DNA from: Haemonchus contortus
Taxonomy: Eukaryota > Nematoda > Chromadorea > Rhabditida > Trichostrongylidae
Direction of reading: 5' to 3'
DNA length: 64,000 nucleotides
Assembly: GCA_000469685.2 (NCBI GenBank)
Contig: LS997567.1
Span: 39,211,005-39,275,004, forward strand
In this document: piece after piece, positions 24,042 through 36,800 of the stretch
Numbering within the stretch: position 1 is the stretch's first letter
Layout of the letters: every line of letters starts with the position of its first letter
Notes under the pieces: model-generated
What the model saw: the letters and a program-made list of their open reading frames with translations, nothing else
Database searches by the model: none
What the model was told of the DNA's origin: nothing
Position numbers and translations under genes: made by a program

Positions 24042-26354
24042 TGTGGATAGTTTGGTTCGCTACCAAGTAAGATACCTGGAAAGAACAACTTTACGCATAT
24101 ACTTTAGTCATGAGTTACTGCTCGAGTAAAGCGGTGTCAGAGTTACTAGAAAGATGAAAAGTAACGGCATACATAAGCGAAGACCAGGGAATGACGGCGA
24201 TAACCACTCCAAGACACTACCGAGTAAACTAATGAGGATAGAGTAAAGTAAAGTAATCAATGCCGATAATCTGGAACGTGTATAGCTGAACTGAACGATA
24301 GCTAAAGAGAGAGGGAGAGCTTGAGCTCAACGATGAGGGTGGTCGAGCGAGCGTACGAGCGCTGTAACACCCTCCAATTTTTGCCCCCGCTGAGATAACC
24401 GGAATCCGCAAACATACGAATCCCCCGGCAGGTGGAAATGACGGAAGCAACGGCAAAGCTTGAGGGGAACCGAGTAAAAGAACGTGTGCTGACTGATTCG
24501 CTGAATCAACTAGCTGTTCCACAGCTTGACGAAGAAAAAAAACGAGGACCACACATTGTGATAATACTGCCTGTATTACACCCAAATAAAAACAAGTTCA
24601 TGAGAAATTACAATCACTAGAGCTATTCTGTCCTCATGCAAAAAACCTGACACATTTACTCCTGGAATTACCCTGAAAAAGTACATTTAACTTACTTACT
24701 AAGGTTGATCCTACCCGTACTATTGGAAATCGTTGAAAATTTCCGCTGAACATACTCCTACTTCCAAGTTAACCCTACTTTTGCAGAAAAATTTCTAGGA
24801 CATAGGTTTTGAAGGCGGCACGAAAAAGGACCCAAATATTTACAGTTTGTTTACATTCTCCATAATCATAACGCCTAGAATCATTCCAACGCAGGTAAAT
24901 CTGGTCAGTGCAGGAAAGTATGTTTACGAGTAAACAACCTGATAAATCCTGCAAAATTGCTGTACAAATTCGCTTGATTACAGGAGTCAAGCGGTAGAAT
25001 CTCAGTGCGGACAATCGTTTTAAAAAAAGTTAATCTCAGATCGAACCCATCACCAATTTCTGAAGCAGGTATCATCTCAAGGTTTCAAGGAGCGGGAGCA
25101 GCTTAGAGGTGATCAATAGAGAAGTACAGTCAGTCAGTGAAGAGCTTTTCACAAGTACTATTTGCTGAGCGGGGAGATATTACAAAACTACAAAAGAACT
25201 TGGCAATAATGCCCTTCGCCTATGCTTGCTTAAGCACTTTGCTCAATAGGCCCTGAGATGACCATTCCCACAGGATTGCGGAGGAAGCGGAGTTGGAGCT
25301 CTCCTGACAAGTCCCTGAGTCGACAGGATTTGAAAGGTAGAGAATCGAATGGAAATGCTTGGCCGCAACTCTGTTGGAACAGTTCCCTGTCCCTGCCTCA
25401 AAGAGCCACGGTAAGGGGCAAAATTTGCAGGAAGAGAGAGTTTTAAGGAAACCAAGGTAGGGGACAAAGTGGAAAGCAGGGATAGTTAGGAGAAAACTTG
25501 TACTGTACCACATTTGAGAAAGAATTACCACCGAGTATAAACGGGATGGAAATGAGTTCAGACAGAGAGCGAACGCACCATGGCAGGCTCTCGGACTGAC
25601 GGAATGTGGACCTTATGCTCAACATCGCCTCCAGAACCCGAGCGGACCCTCCTCGATCCTATACGTCATAGTATTACAATATGATCAGATCAATTCCCGC
25701 TCGATTCTTAGGATCACAGCGACAAAAGGTAACTCATGGGTTCAAAAACTGGTATGGATGATTCGATGAGTTCACGGAATCCGTTTATTCTAGTTGTTTG
25801 GTGTAATCCGCTAGTAAGGAATAACTCCACCCAAGTCTTAATGAGTTAACTGGGATTGTTTGTTTTTTCTTGAGTGTTTATTGTAGGAAGGTAGAGGAGG
25901 TATGATGAAAAAGCTACGAGGCTTGCAGTAATGCTTGAGGGTCTTGCTGAAAGAAAAAAACTTCCCTGGGAACATCCGTCAAGCACAGTTGAAGGGGCGT
26001 GCAAAGGTTGCTATTACAACTAAAAGCTCAAAGAAAAACTTTGGAAAAAAATAAACTTTGATGACGTCTACTGCAGTAACGATATGTTTCGACGGATTGG
26101 AAGAATAATGCGGACGAGTGTAGAGAGCAGTGTATCCCGTATGGCGGTGGTTAGTCGAATCAGGGGTGGGGATACGCGGGATGATGTCGCCTCCGTAGGA
26201 TCGACCGTAGGCGTCCGTCCCGGATGGGCGGAGTCTGTGTTGTAAAGTTGTTGAGAATCACAGCTAAAATAGCCTCGGAGCCCTCCCCGTGGTGTAACCG
26301 GGATCCTTCGAGCCGCCGCATCCTCTCACTCTCACTTACTGACAGTCACACAGA
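24042..26354. promoter_or_regulatory. Shared upstream region of the two light-chain genes
   Basis: This is 2.3 kb between two divergent start codons, with no exon-like frame. On the minus side, TTTCCAG at 24076-24082 is a likely spliced-leader acceptor and leaves a 34-nt leader. On the plus side, CTTACTGACAG lies just before the start. A purine-rich GAGAGAGGGAGAG block (about 24305) and a GC-rich block before the plus gene (26130-26330) stand out. Muscle control elements are expected here from the C. elegans locus, but I see no perfect MEF2 site. Confidence 0.6.
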
Positions 26355-27384
26355 ATGGTGAGTTCTATTAGCCTTACACATTAGACAGGCTCCGATTCAG
26401 ACAGCTGTCAGCGCGTACGAATTCCTATCAATCGATATTTGATACAACTCCGGCGCTACGAAATTTGCTTCCTAACGACTGCTGCTACTTGCGATTATCT
26501 TTCGCCAATAACCAGATCATGAATTTGAGCCTTAATATCTTTACTCCTTGGTATTTTCCTTTATTTTGAAGATTTTATAAGATTTTTAACTTGTATCAAA
26601 CCATTCTATACAGTTGGATTTTCCATAATATTTTGTATTTATAGTCGAAGGCCGCCAAGAAGAAGTCCAGCAAGAAGCAGAGATCCGGATCTGAGGCCGC
26701 TCAGTTCGATCAGAAGACCATCAATGAATTCAAGGAGGCCTTCGGTATTATGGATCAGAATAAGGACGGTATCATTGATAAGGTATACATTTTGTGAAAA
26801 TTTCAATTGTAACTGCTTAATCTGAGAACTAAGTAAGTTATGTTCAGAACGACCTGAAGGATCTTTACGCCACTATGGGACAAATTGCCTCTGACAAGCA
26901 GATCGACGACATGATCAAGGAGGCGCCTGGGCCAATCAACTTTACCGTCTTCCTGACGCTATTCGGAGAGCGATTGACAGGTGGCAGCCCACCAACGGCT
27001 CTGACTTTTCTCGAAACTCCTCAGTCGTGAAGTAGAATATGTTCAGGAACTGATCCTGAGGCCACAATCGTTGGTGCCTTTGCCATGTTCGACAAAAAGG
27101 AAACTGGAAAGTTGAAGGAAGAGGATTTGATAAAGATTCTGACAAATAAGCGAGGAGAGCCTCTTGATGAAGATGAAATCAAAGCAATGTACAAGGCAAG
27201 TTTTGTTTACCAACATTTGCCGTTTTCCATGAGCCCATGAGCCCATTTCACGGTTGGTATCCCGAATTCCTACCAAGAGCCCCTTGTTTAGGGTAAACCA
27301 CCAATTGAGAATGGCGAAGTCGACTACAAGGCATTCGCTCATCTCATCACCACCGGTGCACAAGACGAACTCGCTTCTGTGTGA
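26355..27384 (+). CDS. Myosin regulatory light chain (mlc-1/mlc-2 type), plus copy
   Basis: Five coding exons: 26355-26357 (ATG alone), 26645-26782, 26848-26980, 27047-27195, 27292-27384; 516 nt, 171 aa, one residue longer than the minus copy (KKQRSG for KKRSG). The EF-hand loop [12 protein letters not shown] is intact. Other differences are conservative: DLYATMG for DLYAVMG, AMFDKKETGKLKEEDLIKIL for the matching stretch, and the end DELASV. The last intron (27196-27291) starts with GC (AAG|GCAAGT) where the paralogue has GT. A CAGCTG E-box (26402-26407) in intron 1 is a candidate HLH-1/MyoD site. The gene converges on the SLC17 gene downstream. Confidence 0.96.
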
Positions 27385-27838
27385 ACTACTGTCGCTCATC
27401 ATCAGTTCCAATCGCTGTGGGAGCGACGCGAGCAGGAGCAGTTTGGTGGTGATACTCAACCATGTTGCTCCAGCTCGTGCAGTAGGGCGCACTCGCGGTC
27501 GCATCGCGCTGTATCGTTTCATTCCGCGCATCTAATCCATAATTACCTGCCCGCCTTTCAGTGCTTTGGATAGTCCGTGTATGGCCAGGGTGGTGCGGCG
27601 GCCGCGGTAACCACCTTATGTGGGGACAACTCGTCCGATCGCGACCGCCGTCCGCTCCGCCCAGCGCGCGATACGGCTGCAGCGCGCCCACCTCCCACGG
27701 CTAGTTCTTCCCTCGCCATTCAAAACATCCTTCTTCCCCTTTTCGTACGTACGTATGTTCGTTCCTTTTTGGTCTTGTCCATTCGCTTGTGCAAGATATG
27801 TTTCATATTCGAATTTGTCACTGACACAGATGTATTAT

Positions 27839-27844
27839 AATAAA
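27839..27844 (+). terminator. Candidate polyadenylation signal of the plus light-chain gene
   Basis: First AATAAA after the stop codon, giving a 3' UTR of about 460 nt that includes a very GC-rich block (27560-27710). It lies 15 nt from the stop codon of the SLC17 gene on the other strand, so the two transcripts probably overlap at their ends. Confidence 0.45.
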
Positions 27845-27858
27845 AGAGATCATGAAAT

Positions 27859-30800
27859 TCAGTGTAGTTCGCCAATGAATGGTACTTGTTCGCCGGCCCA
27901 TGGCTGTAGATCACCAGAAGCAAACTTCCAGAAAAACGCTGCTCCAAAAGCATAAACGGCCACGGTCGAGTAGAAGATGATGTTCCACTCGAGGAAACTC
28001 TGGAAATCAACGAAAGGGTTCTCAGTTTTTTGTTTCTGGAAAAAATACCAAAAAAGAGACTTACTCCAGTTGTGACGACATATCCGACGATCAACGGACA
28101 GATCATTCCAGGTAAAGTAGCCAAAGTGTTTGAAATTCCCATCAAATGACCGGCAAACTGTGAAGTACATAGATATCGATCGGGGACAAATTTGTGTACT
28201 ACGCAGAAAAAAAGGTATCACCTGTGGTGCAAGATCCAAATGATTAACAGAAAATCCTGCCCAACAAATACCTCCCAGCCCAATGGATATTGAGAGGTAT
28301 GCGACGAGAAATGGCGGTGACGACGTCACAGACGCCAAGGCGAGAAAGAGTCCTTGACCAGCGAAACCTAGAAATTGAGGAACATTTATAGAAAATCCGG
28401 AAAAAATTTCAGGAAGGAATTTTCGGATTAGCCCTATAGGGGAGTTCCGGCTCTCAAGAGAATTTTGGAAGAGTAGTTCGAACGGACCATTTTCGGTAGA
28501 GTAGTGAGGGATCATCTTATTTTAGCACGAATGATACGAGTTAACCAACTAGTAATACTTGGGCGAGGAGATACTGTTTTGTGGTGGTCTTTCGAGCTCT
28601 GTTACGAAGCTGAGGAACCAACACTTTGTAAAATTGGAATGAATTTTGGCTTACCTAAAAAAACCAAATCAATATCCATGACCACCTAGAGAAAAATATT
28701 GAAAACTACATTGACGAGACTCGAAACTTTAATAGCTCAAAGTTTTTGATTTATGGCCAAGAACTTTATATTCCACAGATAATATTTATTACAACTTCTA
28801 ACTAGGCTCAGTTACTGAAGTAAACCACTTTGTTTGGTGTAACTTCCGCCCTTTTTTAATTCCCGGAGCTGTTCGGTTTTCCCTCGGTGTATGTCCCATC
28901 CTTTGCGTTTACAATCCTGATGGTGTTCCCGCCTTTTTCGCTGATAACCGTCTTCAAAAATGAAGTGACTAAAGACTAACTTGTTATCGATCGCCGATCG
29001 ATGCCCCTTTTCTAGTACTCACCTTATAAATTACAGAGCTCGGTCTCTTTACTGTTTTCGACCCTTATTCCGAGGCTAAGACGATTCTTTTGCTTTCCTA
29101 GTCCAAAAAACGACCCCCCTCATAATCTAGTCCTAAAGGCACTAAACGATTCTCCAAAAGATAGTGTCGTCATCCTTTAGACGAATGATGGCGAACCCAT
29201 GATGATGGGCTGCAAACTCGACCCCACTTTTTCTATGTTACAAAAAATACTCGTAAATCTCGGCTCCGGAAGAAGAGTGACCAGAGCAGAAAGGAGGTTT
29301 CTAGGAATGATCAGCAGTTTGAACCCATCTGACCTTTTAATCATTTCCGTGCCACACCAAAGCAGCCCATAACTCCGCTCTCCATTTGATCCAACGCTTT
29401 ATTCGACTTTTTATTGTCTTTGCAAGGAAATTTTCAACGTTTTTAAATGCAATGCATCATTTTTGAAAAAATTGTCATGTGCTTTCTAACGCCAACCTTG
29501 AGCTTTCCGCTCAAAAGGAAACCTCGAGGGACCAAAAAAGTTATCGAGATCATGGTCCCACCTGCAACACAGAAACGCCGTCGAACTGTCAACGTGTCAA
29601 TGTTACGTTCCTTTCGAAGATAATCAGCCAGCTGTCCTCCCCAAACCAGTGTACATCCCATCATCAAATACGGTAAACCGGCCACAAAACCAGCCTGAAA
29701 TACAACATTTTCAACCGGGACATAACATTTTGGAGTGTTTTTTCAAGTGCAAGCGGGTTTCTATACTGTAAGGTGAAAGGCTTGGAGAGCAGGTAGCTCT
29801 GGTGTCAGTTCTAGGAAAGCTACATTTTTTAATAACCCATATTTGGTGTCAGCTTGTAGTAATGGGTCCATGCGCTAGTAGGACTCGTAGGTGAAAGGAA
29901 CGGGAATCGACATTCTTGGGAAAGCCGGTGGAAGGAACCTAATAGTCCAAGATATAAGGTCATCCTCCATTTAGCACAAATTCTATGCGAATAAGTTTTT
30001 AACAGCTTCCTGACTGGTTACTCCTTCACGGATCAGACCATTTCCTGAACATGACGTGATTATCCCCAGATTTTTCTGACCTTCACATTTACCTTGTTAC
30101 CAACGTAAGTAGAGTATAATTACTTTGTCGCTTTGGGAGCGGGACTAGCACCTCAGTAGAATCCATTTCGCTTCTGAAGTGTCCTCAGCTTCGAAGGAAC
30201 CATGTATGGTCTCGATCCCACATACACATCGAACTTATTGTAACCCTCTTCCCCATATCTCAAAGAGCAGAATCGATTTTGTGATTGAGCAGGCGGAATG
30301 GGAGACATTTTTCCGTGAATCCCTGAACTTCCCTGAACCAGGGTCATTCCGACAGGTAACCCTGATTCAGAGCAATCTGTGAAAAAAAGTGGTGATCGCT
30401 GTTTTACCTTACCGGAGGAAATTCAAAGAGATGAGTCTTCTTCTTAGTACATAATAGCCTGACTTCTAGAGATTTTTGTTGATTTAGTGGGGGCGTTCTC
30501 TGTGAAAAGTTCGACAGGTGCCCGCGTCCCATGTGTGCTCGCACGCATAACTCTGTCGTCTCTAGAAAACTGTCGCCAATCTCGAGACAGGCTTCAACGA
30601 TTGCCCCTGCAACCGAGCAACGCTATCCCATCCGTCCGTCCGTGTACAGAGCGCTTGAGAGAATGTTGAATGGATGAGGGGATGTGGTTGTAGGTGAGAG
30701 AATGGGGATGCCGAAGAGGCTTGCAAATAACGAAAGCCGCCTCGGCGGCTCACTCACTCCATCGTCATTGAGGAGTGAGCTTTTCGCGATTTGTGGGGTG

Positions 30801-33800
30801 CAATGGCAACAACCGCAGAAACTAATGACAGGGATTTAGTACACAATAGATACGATTTCTTCCTTGGAACCCCTCAGCCGCAGAGTAATCCCCACTCGGA
30901 ACTTGGACATCTTCTACAGTATCCCAAAAGTACAATCGTCGGGACCGTCACGTGGTCTCTTTGCATCTGTTTTACGGTACCCGAAATACATTCGCTTTTC
31001 GCAATTATTTCAACATGTGTTCAGTTACTAGTTAGGCCCATGTTGTAATTTTAGAAGAATTATGGCAAATCGATATATATGATTTGAACTATGACAGGCA
31101 GGTAGCCATTGCTAGTTTTTCCAAGAAGTCGGAAGGAAGAGAAACTACTTGGCATCGCCTACTAAACGCTCAGACCATCTATTTCTTTAAAGAACTTGTT
31201 ACTACGAGATGTTTCAACTAGTAAAGTTCAACTAATAGTTATTGCAGAGCTCGATGTTCCAAAATTGCAATTTAAAAAAATTCAAATTGGAAAATTCCAG
31301 CGAACCAAACCTTTTCCAATTCATAATTAGCCAGCTCTTTGAGCACTCTTGGCAGATGTGTGAGCATCGTATAAAAGCCCCAGTTTTGACAGAAATGTGC
31401 AATCATCACTGCCCAAACTGGTAAACTTTTCAACATTTCCGCCCATGGAACAATCTAAAATGTTAGAATTACTGGAGTAAAATACTAGTTCAGAGAAATG
31501 CTATCTAATGATTGGCTTTGCAACGAATTTCTTGACAAGCGCAGTGAGGACTACTCAGAACCGCAACTTGAAGTAGCCTAAGTATATTCAGGGCATAATA
31601 AGATTAGGATTTCAGTGTAAGTTTGAATAGAAGGTCTTGAAACTCCAGCTCAGCAATTACTTGATCGTTCATCAGGTGGTCCTTCATAACTGAAGAGTCT
31701 CATTTCACAGCTGACACCATCACCAGTATAATAACTGGTATTCGATTCCAATCTGGCAAGGAGTAAAAGATAAGGAATTCAATTTTTTTTAGAGTTTTAA
31801 AAACACGCTCTGACGTCAGAAATCGCGTACGCGGGATTCTTTGAAACCCTGGGAATGCCGTCAAGAAGTTATCCTTCGAGCTTCTTCCATGGAAGGAATT
31901 CCTCACACTATACTAACGATTTGACGCCTGAAAAACGATGATTGATGAATACGGTGATCACGTTCTGCACGTTCTTCGTCTGCAAGACGACCGTGTGATC
32001 CCACTTTTCTCCATCTTGCTACTGAAGCACGCTTTTCACAAGTAAAAACTCTAGACATTCTCATCATTTAGCCATCTTCTCTTTAGTGTACTCCATGTAT
32101 TCATTCTCACTCCGGTTTGTGAAGATAGTTGATTACGTACTTGACTTACAAAATGACCAACATGGACCAACCAAATTCAGGCCCTCCGAAAACACTTGAA
32201 CTAGTAAGCCAAACCACTAAAAGAATGATTGTTACGAGGTTGGCTCAAGTACGATTCGGCAGCAGCGCCAAATACCAGCGCTCCATTCCCACTCACGTTC
32301 ATAACAAAGCACTTGGTCCGGATGATGAGACTTTTGCAGCTGTTCCAGGGAAGTTTATGATGAGTTAACAGGCCTATTTTGACAAACCTCGAAATTTAGG
32401 CTACTAAAAGGCTATGGCAAAGCACAGTGGACAGTGAAAAACATGAGGAATATTTATAGTGAGCTCCTAAGTAGAGAAGTACCAGAGCACGAAAAATTCT
32501 CTTTATTCTTATCTAACACCCCTGGTTCTTCACAACACTGACTAGCGTATGTAGGCTTCCCTGAGCGAAAATGTCATCCGAGCCAACCATCTCAAACTTC
32601 TTGAACTTTTGTGTATTCAGCCGATCTTATTCATTATGTTTATCGTTTACGATGGCATTTCTACGTGGCCGTCAGTGCAGCATTCACCCGAAAGCATTCC
32701 ATTCCACCTCATATACACACTCACATGTTTCCACAACGAAGGCGAGGGAGGGGAGGGAGAGTAGCAGTTGTGCTTCCTCGAACTCAGTGTAACACAACGA
32801 TGCGATGGCAGCGCTATGGCAATTGCAACCAGGACAACCTGGGGATGCAACCATGCCAAGGGTCGCTTTGTTGGAACAGGGCTGAGTAAGTTTCTGTTAT
32901 AGAACTGCCTAAGATTAACACCTAATAGCGCAAAGGAACCCCTGTGCGGTACTGAACCTTACGCATCTATCTACTTTTCTTTTTTTTGTAGGTGGGTTGA
33001 ATGTTTCTATGGTTATCATACCTATTTGGGATAATTAAGCCTAGGAAACCGGTTTTTGAAGTTGAATAGTTGAATGAGGGAAGGATAGCGATCATCTCTA
33101 GGTTTCCAAACTCTGAAGAATGCGATAACGCCGAAACGTAAGTTGATAAGAACCTATTCAACATCTTGGTGACTGATTTTAAAAAAAGTTGAAAATAAAA
33201 TTATTCAAAGACATGCCAAGGTTCATTGAGAGTCGAAAATGGATATCTACTTTTCTACGTGAGAAAAAAAATCATTTTCTAACTAAAGTTCGCTGCTAAA
33301 AAAGAGAGTGACTGCTGCTATGATCACGAGATGGATTCAAGTAATTTAATAGGTTTTGTAATGCTTAGCCTTGATTTTTTTGATGTAAAAAAACAGCAAA
33401 GTTTCCCGTGAAGGCTACCATGTCTGTATATGAAAAAATTCGATAGAGATGGATCGAAGATACTTTGCCAAGTGCAAGTCGCAAAACGAAAGTCAGAACT
33501 CCCCGAAATCCACAGTCTTCTTGAACTGCATTTGATCTTGCGCCACTCGTCAAACAGATTTACTGCCCATTTACTACTACTGTTATGTGGGAATCACTCC
33601 CGAGACGGAGCATGACGGTTCAGCGAAATGACGAAGTCCAGTTATCGCCGACGTCACGACTTTACACTCATCCTCTATCACTCATTCTCCTCATAAAAAG
33701 TCGAAAGTAGAACGAATAAGTGATAGTGAGTCTGAGTGACAATTTGCAGAGCAGTGAAGATCATTGGAAATTTGATTTTTGAATTTCCACTTTCACAATT

Positions 33801-36800
33801 GCATCGTCCGTGGGAAATGGATTCTCTGCTAACATGTAACCGGTACGCCCGACCGTTTCAGTACTGCATGTGCTGTTCAAATAGATGAGCAAGCAAAACT
33901 CACATAATGAGTATGACTGATTGCGTCTCGCTGTAGAAGAGTGAGCTCTTCTGTAGTGATGTGAGGATCGGTAGCCGGAAAATCGCTGACTCGTCTCGCC
34001 CACACCAAACACCAGAGAAGACCGAGAAGTCCTGCAAAAAAATATTTCATCAGCAGATCTGCTCGATAAAAAACGTTCACATTTTCAGTTAATGCGTTTA
34101 TTGGCTCTGACGTGAATCTGCTCTTATTCTGAGGCATCGAGGAGGCCATATAATAGTACATTTCTAACCAATTCACAGGGGTGCACGACATAGACACATA
34201 TACAATTGAAATAAATGAATTGGTGTAACTGAATGTAATGGAAAATTGCTTAAAAGGTAGGACTGGAAGCAATATTAATGCAGAACAAGTTAAGTTTCTA
34301 GATTACACAGCTGTTTTTGGTAAAATATGATGATTTTGGAAAGTAGCCTCCTACCAGGCTATTGGGGCGCATTGCCCTCGTACAAGTTTGAATTGATGCC
34401 AAAAAAGGGTCCAAAATGGTTTTGAAGGGCACTTAGAATAGCTCGATGCAGAAGTGGACTCTAATGAATCACACTCGAATGAATATGGACGGTGGAGAAT
34501 TTTGCACAGTGGAAAAAGCGAAGTAAATACCAAAAAGCATTTAATCTTTGTTTCGTACACAAGACACTTTTTGAAGTTTCATGTCCGAAGGAATGAAACT
34601 CAAAAAGACGTACCGAAAAAGTAGAATATGAATGGCCATCCCAGTGCCTGGCCAATCACAGCCGATAAAGGCATCGATAGCACGGTGCCAAAATAGGAGC
34701 CGGAAAAGGCGAACGTAGCCAACTTTGTCTTCTCTAGAATGGGTGCCCAGTGACTCCACATCACATGCATGGCTGGATACGTTACACCCTAAAAGGACCA
34801 CATAAAAATTACAAATAATTTATTTTTTGGAAAATCTTGATCGAATGAAAAATGGTGGTATTACAGCTGCCCTCAGCTGTTTTTTTTTTGAATCAGCTAT
34901 TTCATGTTAACAGTAGGCCATTGAAATATTCAGCAAAAACTATACTCATTCCATTTTTCGACCCAGTTATTGTTAATTAAACATGACACCGCTCTTCTTA
35001 GACAAGATCATGTGGGAAACCACGCCTACCTCGAACAAACCCTCAGCGAATCGTGCAACAACTACGACAACGTATCCCATCTTAGCAAATGGTGGCGTGA
35101 GCAGTGTGAAGACGGCAGTGCCTGTAGAGTTGATTTCAGAAATGCAAAAGACTTAGTCGGATGAGCACTGAATTACCTATCCTTAACCAGTAGGACAGTG
35201 ACCAGAGTTCACAATTAGCGCCGCCGGAGATCAGCTAGCTACGTTTCAATTTGGAAAATAGGCGGAACAGATCGGATGCATATCGATTGTATAGCTATGC
35301 CCTAGCTGGGTTAATATGGAATCGATAAACTGAAGAAAATCACACGCTGCCCTTTCTTGAAATTCATCATAGAAAGTGGACAGTGAAAATATAAAAAACA
35401 TTCAACACGAAATCAAACTGCCTCACGCACTCTCATTGTCAGACCCTGCAAATCAATACGCACCAAAACCCTTTGGCCGATTCAGGGCGGGGCGCACACT
35501 GTGAACACTGGCCCACTACATATGGTAGCTCTAACTTCTAAACTCTTTTAGTTTCAAAAAATTAGCACTCACCGAAAATTCCAATCAAAAACAGGTTCTT
35601 TCCACCGTAATGGTGCGCCAACAGTCCACCAGGTATCTGTAAATTTGAAAAGTGTTAAATAAGAACTGAGTCTGACAACGAAATCCATTCCGAGAGAGTA
35701 AAATGTAACACGTAGCTATAGAATCAATTATTGATTTTTTACGATCTGCCGAATCAAGCAAGGGTACCTGTGTGAGTATATAACCATAGAAGAAAGATCC
35801 CAGTACAACGCCTTGTTGCATAGTCGACCATTGTTGGAACTCTCCATCGATCTTAAATGTAAAATAGTAGATCAACAAACTAGTAATTACAACTACATAA
35901 ATGCAGCTCAGATTTACTCATTTCTTTATACAAGTCGAAGGCAGGGCTCGATACAGAACAGTTCTCGGTCCCCTCTGGTGAACCCGTTCCCTTTAGTTGA
36001 CAGATGACTCAAAAGATGACAAATCCATCAATACACTTCGAGCAGCATTAATTTTATAGTAACTGCCTCCGTCATATGCTCAGAGGCAATGTAGCGGCGA
36101 TACAGCCATTACATGGCCCATTCCCCTTATTTTTTCAGATGATGATCCATGGGGATTTACTACTAGTTCAAGCTACTTTCTATCGACAACTTGTAAGAAG
36201 CACGTAGTAGGAGATTTATAAGATAATTATAGAATTTCTGTGTAAATAAGGACACGAGGGACCATAGATTCTTCTATCAACACACTTCACATACAGAGTA
36301 TATACTTGAATACAGTACTAACTCAAAAAACTGACTACCAGAAAAAAGCTTCCTAAACGCTGATCGTTTTCATTACCACTGCATACAACCCCAAGATACA
36401 ATGAGATAGTTTTTGTACTGCTTGGCTGTACAGGTTTGTCCAAGTAGAACTGTTTCACTAGGTCAACGTTCCGAACAAATATGTAGGCACATTCAAAGAC
36501 CTGAAGGTGCCTAGCAGCTTTTTTCTGGTAGTTAGTTTTTTGAGTTAGTACTGTATTCAAGTATATACTCTGTATGTGGAGTGTGTTGAATACTGCCTCT
36601 TTCTTGGCAGCCATACATCTCTCGTACCGTACGAATATCCAGCACTGAATTATGCGGAACCGCTCCTAAACTCCTCCATCATAATAGGGCTGGGTACGAG
36701 ATGCCCAATAGGGTTCATACGAGTTGGAACGCCTATTGATGTAAGCCGTAAATCAGGCACTATCCAAATAAAATGAATGATATGGGGGGGGGGGGGTCTC

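Noticed and set aside
26264..26272. CTAAAATAG as a MEF2 site before the plus light-chain gene
   Set aside because: It is one base short of the CTA(A/T)4TAG consensus, so I do not annotate it.
27043..27531. 162-codon minus frame across the plus light-chain gene
   Set aside because: Antisense shadow of two conserved exons of the light-chain gene.
28650..28690. Possible 31-nt SLC17 exon between 29562 and 28367
   Set aside because: The exons at 29562 and 28367 join directly in phase to give VRRRFCVAGFAGQ, the family sequence, so no extra exon is needed.
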